From SYFY01 sp031385325 (GTDB lineage Bacteria > Pseudomonadota > Gammaproteobacteria > Pseudomonadales > Azotimanducaceae): DNA of 12,947 nt. A program made the translations under genes and the position numbers. The notes under the pieces are model-generated. The model made no database searches and was not told where the DNA came from. It saw only the letters and a program-made list of their open reading frames with translations. Positions 8,987 to 12,947 of the stretch are shown piece by piece (position 1 is the first letter of the stretch; every line of letters begins with the position of its first letter). The DNA is taken from NCBI GenBank assembly GCA_031385325.1, contig JANNBJ010000186.1, positions 1-12,947 on the forward strand, read 5' to 3'.

Positions 8987-9014
8987 TGAAAAATTCGCAG
9001 GAGCGAATTTTTCA
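8987..9014 (+). terminator. Terminator-like hairpin just before the rhombosortase gene
   Basis: TGAAAAATTCGC (8987-8998) and GCGAATTTTTCA (9003-9014) pair perfectly over 12 bases around an AGGA loop. Read as a terminator, it is an A tract, a short TTCGC/GCGAA stem and a T5 tract, so it could act in both directions. It ends 12 bases before the rhombosortase ATG. It could lower rhombosortase expression relative to the protease or shape translation start. The segment 8985-8994 can instead pair with 8933-8942. Confidence 0.5.
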
Positions 9015-9026
9015 GAGTTACCTTAA

Positions 9027-9629
9027 ATGAACTGGAAGGCGGAGGCGCTACCAACAGTCGCGCTATTCGTTGTGCTCTGCATTGTTGCAACGCTTGGGAC
9101 GGAGTATGCCTCGCTGCTGGAATACCGACGCAGTCTTCTTTGGGGTGAACCGTGGCGGTTACTGACTGCGCATCTGGTGCATGTGGATGGACAACACTTG
9201 TTGGGTAACCTGGTTGCACTCTGTGCTCTGCAGGCGTTTCTGCCGACGTTACAAGGATTCCGCAGATCCCTGTTGTTGGTGACTACCTGCTCCCTGGCTG
9301 TGAGCCTTTGCCTATACCTTTTCAGCCCCGAAGTTGATTGGTTCAGAGGACTATCCGGTGTTCTGCATGGATTGATCGTTGTGGGGTGCTTCGTCCACTG
9401 GAGACGTTATCCGGTGATGTGCACAGCGGCATTCGTTTTGCTTGGGTTCAAGCTTGTAGTCGAACCCATGTTGCCTTCGACATTCAATTTTTCCGTTGTG
9501 CATGACGCACACCGATACGGAGCCGTTGCCGGGTTGATGTTCGCCATAGCAATTTTGGCCCGGTATTCTTGTTGCGTAAAAGATGCGAGCGGGTCTGCCG
9601 CAAGCACGGATTACAGCAATCACGATTGA
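9027..9629 (+). CDS. rrtA: Rhombosortase (rhomboid-family intramembrane serine protease)
   Basis: A 200-residue inner-membrane protease of the rhomboid superfamily, subfamily rhombosortase, which cleaves GlyGly-CTERM tails. Visible signatures are a first membrane helix at about 10-24, then GEPWRLLTAHLVH (40-52) with His57 and Asn61 in HLLGN, the rhomboid loop and helix pattern. The nucleophile motif is GLSGVLHG with Ser110, and the helix with the catalytic His is HRYGAVAG with His162. Several hydrophobic segments between these fit a six-helix core. Length is usual for the subfamily. The ATG at 9027 follows an in-frame TAA directly, so the start cannot lie further upstream. Only a weak AGAG (9014-9017) serves as ribosome site, touching the base of the upstream hairpin. 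It lies 155 bases after the giant GlyGly-CTERM protein, its likely substrate; it may also serve others elsewhere in the genome. Confidence 0.9.
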   Translation: MNWKAEALPTVALFVVLCIVATLGTEYASLLEYRRSLLWGEPWRLLTAHLVHVDGQHLLGNLVALCALQAFLPTLQGFRRSLLLVTTCSLAVSLCLYLFSPEVDWFRGLSGVLHGLIVVGCFVHWRRYPVMCTAAFVLLGFKLVVEPMLPSTFNFSVVHDAHRYGAVAGLMFAIAILARYSCCVKDASGSAASTDYSNHD

Positions 9630-9740
9630 CACAGCCCAGCGTACGGCAGCAGGATGCTTTGTATCCCAAATGGAACTTGGAATTTTTCATTGATGTTTGG
9701 CTTCTTTTTCGCGTTGTTCAGAGGGTGGGATACCGTAACC

Positions 9741-11312
9741 GTGATCCGCAACCTGATGTACGTGTTGACGATCATGTTGTGTGGGTGTGGATCCGGAGGA
9801 TCGAACAAGCCGTCGTTTTCTGTACAGAACCTGGCTCTTTCAACGGCAGAGGACACGCCTCTCGTCTTTACGCTCAATTTCCGAACCACCAATACCGGCT
9901 TGGTCAGCATGGTGGTCTTGGCATCGCCCGCCAACGGAAGCCTGCAGGGGAGTTATCCGGCCTTTACTTACCAGCCACGACCCGACTACAACGGGTTGGA
10001 TGCGTTCCGGGCCAAGCTTCTTGGTAACGGTTCCGCGAGCGGCGAATTCACTGTCAGCATTGCGGTCACACCAGTTGATGATCCGCCGCGACTTACGAGA
10101 ACCCCGACAAGTCACATCACTGCGGGCAGTCAGTACTCATTTTCTGCACAGGCACTCGATGTAGACAGCCTCCAACTCACCTACAGGGCCAGTAATCTTC
10201 CGCCATGGTTGACTCTGTTTCCAGAATCCTCGTTTGTCAGAATTCAAGGCACTCCAACCAATTCTGATCTGCGGACCTGGTCAGACATTCGATTGACGGT
10301 ATCCGACGGTACCACCGAAACAGCTATGCCTGTTTTTTCCATCACGGTAGTTGGCAATCCAGTCCGACAGCTGGCAGATATTCCATCGACGCAGCGCAAC
10401 TTGACAGGATGCGCGGTGAGTGACGGCGGATTGTTTTCGTTTGGCGGCTTCTTTCCTGCATACCAGCAATACGACGCTGATGTCTGGCGTATGGATCTAG
10501 GTACCGGCCTCTGGGAAAAGGTAGCGCGCATGCCGGAGCAGATTGTTGACGTAGAAGCACGAACTGTTGGCAACCGCATCGTTCTGCTGGGCGGATTTGT
10601 CTCGACACATCCATCCCTTCTCGATACAGATCCTTCCCTGAGTGTCTGGAAATTCGATCCAGTGACGAGGGCGTGGGAGCGTGGAGCAAGTCTGCCGGTA
10701 ACAAAGAACCGTTTTGGGGTCGCTGTTTTCGGGAGTGACGTTTTTGTCATTGGTGGCTTGTCTTCGGCCCCAGGTCGTTTCGGCATACTGAGCGATGTAG
10801 GCATTTACGATGATCTGAGCGATTCATGGCGCAACGGGCCGGTACTGCCGCAAGCAATCTATGATGGTGTTGCCGCTGCAACTGGCACTCAGGTAATAGC
10901 CATAGGTGGTAGAACGGATTCGGATAGCTCCGGCACCAATGGAGTTGGTGACGTGTTTCGTCTGGAGCCAGCGACAGGAGTTTGGAATAGTTCGTTGAGC
11001 GTTAGTCCTCAGGCCTTTCAATCGGGAGTATTTCGAGGTGTCGGCGTAGGTGAAGAGGTTCTTGTTTTTGAAGTAACGCCGCATGACAACATCAGGGGGA
11101 GTGGCGTCCCGCCGAGGTCTGTGTTCCGACATGATGCGATCACCGATTCCATTGAAAGGCTAGCCCCGCAGATTTTCGGCGGGAAGCGCACGTACTGCGT
11201 CACTTCTGGCGCCGGGAAGGCGTACATTCTTGGGGGGTCTCAGGGATTACCCGTGGCACCACTTGGTGATTCCAGTCCGACAGTGTGGGAGTACGATCCG
11301 ACCTTCGACTGA
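9741..11312 (+). CDS. Lipoprotein with Ig/cadherin-like domains and a Kelch beta-propeller
   Basis: An envelope lipoprotein of about 523 residues from a GTG at 9741. The N-terminus gives a short basic-hydrophobic signal ending in a lipobox LCGC with lipidated Cys16, then a Gly/Ser linker. Residues about 24-117 resemble a cadherin/VCBS-type Ig repeat (EDTPL, SPANGSL, FTYQPRPDYNG, PVDDPP). About 129-206 resemble a He_PIG-type Ig domain (LPPWL, IQGTP, RLTVSDG). From about 210 to the end, Kelch repeats recur with GG doublets (LFSFGG, IVLLGG, VFVIGG, VIAIGG, YILGG) and W...P blades. Kelch propellers bind proteins or glycans; no active site is seen. ATGs at 9654 and 9693 are alternative starts; 9741 is chosen for its lipoprotein-like n-region and the GAGGGTGGGA 10 bases before it. 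It follows the rhombosortase gene closely, so co-transcription is likely. Its partner is unknown. Confidence 0.85.
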   Translation: MIRNLMYVLTIMLCGCGSGGSNKPSFSVQNLALSTAEDTPLVFTLNFRTTNTGLVSMVVLASPANGSLQGSYPAFTYQPRPDYNGLDAFRAKLLGNGSASGEFTVSIAVTPVDDPPRLTRTPTSHITAGSQYSFSAQALDVDSLQLTYRASNLPPWLTLFPESSFVRIQGTPTNSDLRTWSDIRLTVSDGTTETAMPVFSITVVGNPVRQLADIPSTQRNLTGCAVSDGGLFSFGGFFPAYQQYDADVWRMDLGTGLWEKVARMPEQIVDVEARTVGNRIVLLGGFVSTHPSLLDTDPSLSVWKFDPVTRAWERGASLPVTKNRFGVAVFGSDVFVIGGLSSAPGRFGILSDVGIYDDLSDSWRNGPVLPQAIYDGVAAATGTQVIAIGGRTDSDSSGTNGVGDVFRLEPATGVWNSSLSVSPQAFQSGVFRGVGVGEEVLVFEVTPHDNIRGSGVPPRSVFRHDAITDSIERLAPQIFGGKRTYCVTSGAGKAYILGGSQGLPVAPLGDSSPTVWEYDPTFD

Positions 11313-11319
11313 GCTCAAT

Positions 11320-11410
11320 CAGGTTTGATGAAGGACATCACTGGCAGGCACATGACAAGGGAAGTCGCGAAGACGCATAACCCTGCCCTGTGTTTTCGTT
11401 GATTGAGGAA
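11320..11410 (+). repeat. Diverged direct repeat, copy B
   Basis: The second copy of the element at 414-504, same orientation, about 73% identical without gaps. It begins eight bases after the stop of the Kelch lipoprotein gene. Bases 11319-11339 read, in the frame matching the SRPBCC gene end, a stretch like RFDEG, compared with RFVEG in the real gene. Copy B may thus carry a relic of an SRPBCC gene end. Confidence 0.72.
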
Positions 11411-11437
11411 AGCTTGTTCCCACCAACTTTCTCGATT
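11401..11437 (+). other. Stem-loop at the end of repeat copy B
   Basis: GATTGAG-G-AAAG (11401-11412) pairs with CTTTCTCGATT (11427-11437): 11 pairs, including two G-T pairs, and one bulged G. Three further inner pairs, TTG/CAA (11414-11416 and 11424-11426), are possible. It starts at the same repeat position as the copy A hairpin, but the arms differ. No T run follows that would make it a standard terminator. Confidence 0.45.
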
Positions 11438-11535
11438 TCCTGCTCGTTGCAAATCCTTCACTGATCGCTGCGTACCCAGCAGTAGAGGGGTAACATCCAG
11501 TTCAGCATTAACCTGCCACCTACCTCAGGAAACTC

Positions 11536-12261
11536 ATGTCGCAAAACGACCGCATCATCATTCGCCACATTGAAGGCCGTCGTTCCGAACGTGTGGCCTG
11601 GCTACTCGAGGAACTGGGTGTGCCCTATGAGCTCGACTTCATTCAGGGCGATATCCTTGGATCACTGCTTGCGCTGGAGCAGTATCACGAAATGCGGATG
11701 ACGCCGATTGTGCATATCGGCGATGTGGTGATGGTGGAATCCGGAGCCATCCTCGAGTACCTGCTGGCGAAGTTCGGCAAAGGCTCGAAGCTGCGCCCGA
11801 AGGAAGACGCGCCAGAATTTCCAGCCTATCTGGAGTTCCTGCACTTCGCTGAAGGTACAGGGCTCTCGAAGATCATCGCGGACGCGACGGAGCGTCGGAT
11901 GAACAAGGCCATGGTTGCTGCCGGTGTCGAACCACCACCGCCCATGAAGTTGCCGGGGCTTGCCGGTTCCCGCACCGGATCCCAACGTGTCATGCACTAT
12001 GCGAACAACACACTCGCCAAACATCCCTACTTTGCTGGCAGTGAATTTACCGCCGCCGACATCATGATGCATTTCGCGCTGAAGCTTGGGGCGCCGATTG
12101 CGGCCGGTGCAGACTTCAACGTCAAGGAAATACTGAGCGGAGAGAAGAACTACCTCGAACAATTTCCGCATGTGCAGGATTTTGTGCAGCGGATGTCGGC
12201 GCGGCCAGCGTTTCAGCGTGCGATGAAGTCGACGATGCCGAAGGGACCGCCGCTGATGTAA
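11536..12261 (+). CDS. Glutathione S-transferase family protein
   Basis: A 241-residue cytoplasmic protein with the two-domain GST fold, expected to conjugate or transfer glutathione to an electrophile; the substrate is unknown. The N-terminal thioredoxin-like half shows GRRSERVAWLLEELGVPYE (residues 14-32), with Ser17 in the usual catalytic region. The cis-proline is Pro57 (MTPIV) and the glutathione gamma-glutamyl-binding pair is Glu68-Ser69 (ESGAILEYL). The helical C-terminal half has the N-capping box TAAD at 172-175 (FTAADIMM). Length is normal. An AGGAAA just before the ATG (11527-11532) supports the start. It sits 223 bases after the Kelch gene, so it probably has its own promoter. The cupin gene follows after 88 bases. 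The family call is firm; the subclass is not assigned. Confidence 0.93.
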   Translation: MSQNDRIIIRHIEGRRSERVAWLLEELGVPYELDFIQGDILGSLLALEQYHEMRMTPIVHIGDVVMVESGAILEYLLAKFGKGSKLRPKEDAPEFPAYLEFLHFAEGTGLSKIIADATERRMNKAMVAAGVEPPPPMKLPGLAGSRTGSQRVMHYANNTLAKHPYFAGSEFTAADIMMHFALKLGAPIAAGADFNVKEILSGEKNYLEQFPHVQDFVQRMSARPAFQRAMKSTMPKGPPLM

Positions 12262-12334
12262 CACCGTCGCGTTCGACTCATCCCCCCAGGCGTTGAACCC
12301 CTGGCCTTGCTTGTGGAACACTTCCGACTTACTC

Positions 12335-12339
12335 AGGAG
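12335..12339 (+). promoter_or_regulatory. Ribosome binding site that sets the cupin start
   Basis: AGGAG lies ten bases before the ATG at 12350. The same frame is open back to a TTG at 12293, but that codon has no good ribosome site at a usual distance and would add 19 residues unlike the cupin N-terminus. Confidence 0.6.
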
Positions 12340-12349
12340 CGCGTCGACC

Positions 12350-12730
12350 ATGAGCGGGATTGATCCGGTAGATGTGTCCGGTTTTTTGTTTGATATCCAT
12401 CGCGATCTCTCCATCACCACCAGAGCATCCAGGTCAGGTCCGCCGGAACGGATTGACGGGATGACGGTCGGGATCATCACCGTAAGCCATGACGCGCCGC
12501 ACGATGGCGAGATGCATCCTGATGGCGATGAAATCCTGTATGTCATCTCAGGTAAACTTCGATTGACGGGTGACTCTGCACCGGACGCACCGCTTGTTTT
12601 AGGGCCAGGTGATGCGTGCATTGTTCGAAAGGGTGAATGGCACCGTTTGAACGTGCTGGAGCCAACCGAAATGATGCATATCACTCCAGGACCCCATGGT
12701 GACCATCGGCCACCGCATAAGCGCAGCTGA
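12350..12730 (+). CDS. Small single-domain cupin protein
   Basis: A 126-residue cytoplasmic protein with one cupin beta-barrel, a fold that commonly holds a metal ion. Cupin motif 1 is seen as HDGEMHPDGDEILYVISG (residues 51-68), with His51, His56 and Glu61 as candidate ligands. Motif 2 is PGDACIVRKGEWHRL (86-100), with His98 as the last candidate ligand. The end is His/Pro-rich (GPHGDHRPPHKRS). Such small cupins range from enzymes to sugar-binding and regulatory proteins, so no reaction is assigned. The gene follows the GST gene by 88 bases on the same strand, and co-transcription is possible. Its stop codon lies inside a strong hairpin (12721-12755). Confidence 0.88.
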   Translation: MSGIDPVDVSGFLFDIHRDLSITTRASRSGPPERIDGMTVGIITVSHDAPHDGEMHPDGDEILYVISGKLRLTGDSAPDAPLVLGPGDACIVRKGEWHRLNVLEPTEMMHITPGPHGDHRPPHKRS

Positions 12731-12755
12731 GCATGGTCGTTTGATGCTCATGCGC
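12721..12755. terminator. Hairpin over the cupin stop codon, between convergent genes
   Basis: GCGCA (12721-12725) pairs with TGCGC (12751-12755), and TGAGCAT (12728-12734) pairs with ATGCTCA (12744-12750). That makes 12 pairs with a two-base bulge and a nine-base loop. The cupin TGA is part of the stem. No T run follows on either strand, so termination is plausible only as a weak or factor-assisted signal. It lies before an apparent minus-strand gene end, where a two-way terminator would be expected. Confidence 0.45.
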
Positions 12756-12800
12756 AGTCTCGCCATCTCAGAATGTCAGCGAATGACCTGCTACAACTCC

Positions 12801-12947
12801 CTATAGCCCCACCAGATCCTCATCACTGAATTCGCTGACGGCATCACTTGCATCACCGAGCGAATCGGTTTGGACATCGATACTGTTGTCGGTCGCAATC
12901 GACCGCTCGCTCTGGTCGCCACTGCGTATCGCAGCGCCGCTGCCAAG
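12801..12947 (-). CDS. Likely 3' end of a minus-strand gene, cut by the window edge
   Basis: Reading the minus strand from the window edge, 48 codons stay open and end at a TAG (12801-12803). The peptide is rich in Asp, Ser and Gly and acidic (SDEDLVGL at the C-terminus). It would converge on the cupin gene, with the hairpin at 12721-12755 between them. No family is recognised. An opposite-strand frame is also open here but has no ATG or GTG after its upstream stop (only an internal TTG), so the minus strand is preferred. Confidence is limited by the short visible piece. Confidence 0.4.
   Translation of the reverse strand, partial: LGSGAAIRSGDQSERSIATDNSIDVQTDSLGDASDAVSEFSDEDLVGL

Noticed and set aside
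9654..9740. Upstream ATG starts (9654, 9693) for the Kelch lipoprotein
   Set aside because: They would place an extra hydrophobic stretch and an Arg-Gly-Trp-Asp segment before the lipoprotein signal. The 9654 ATG has its AGCAGG directly adjacent, which is too close. They remain possible, but 9741 fits better.
11662..12684. Long minus-strand open frame of 340 codons
   Set aside because: It runs antisense across both the GST and cupin genes, whose family motifs are clear on the plus strand. It is a shadow frame.

Overview
The window most likely comes from a gammaproteobacterium of roughly 54% GC, possibly marine. The main reason is the pairing of a GlyGly-CTERM protein with a rhombosortase, a system known mostly from Gammaproteobacteria. 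The species cannot be identified from this sequence.

Layout: (1) 28-438 +, a small SRPBCC/AHSA1-type protein. (2) 439-984, a gene-poor stretch with a repeat copy and a strong dyad. (3) 985-8871 +, one giant gene (about 2628 aa) for an exported subtilisin-family (S8) protease. It carries about 35 thrombospondin-type-3-like Asp-rich calcium motifs in five blocks, alternating with three beta-propeller-like regions and two jelly-roll-like regions, and ends in a GlyGly-CTERM sorting tail. (4) 9027-9629 +, a rhombosortase (rhomboid-family intramembrane serine protease), the expected processor of that tail. (5) 9741-11312 +, a lipoprotein with Ig/cadherin-like domains and a Kelch propeller. (6) 11536-12261 +, a glutathione S-transferase. 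(7) 12350-12730 +, a small cupin. (8) 12801-12947, the likely 3' end of a minus-strand gene running off the window.

Genes 3-5 read as one surface-protein module. The inferred route is that the protease is exported by Sec and held by its C-terminal helix, then cut at the Gly-rich site by the adjacent rhombosortase, and released or anchored at the outer surface, probably through type II secretion. The Kelch lipoprotein may be an envelope partner; that is inference from position only. The outer genes (SRPBCC, GST, cupin) look like ordinary small cytoplasmic proteins and are not obviously related to the module.

The least expected features are non-coding. A diverged direct repeat of about 91 bp (66/91 identical by hand count) lies at 414-504 and 11320-11410, bracketing the module. 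Each copy ends in a hairpin at the same place whose two arms differ between copies but still pair. The gap between the protease and rhombosortase genes holds a 9-bp hairpin and a 12-bp hairpin with flanking A and T tracts, plus an upstream segment that can pair with part of the latter.
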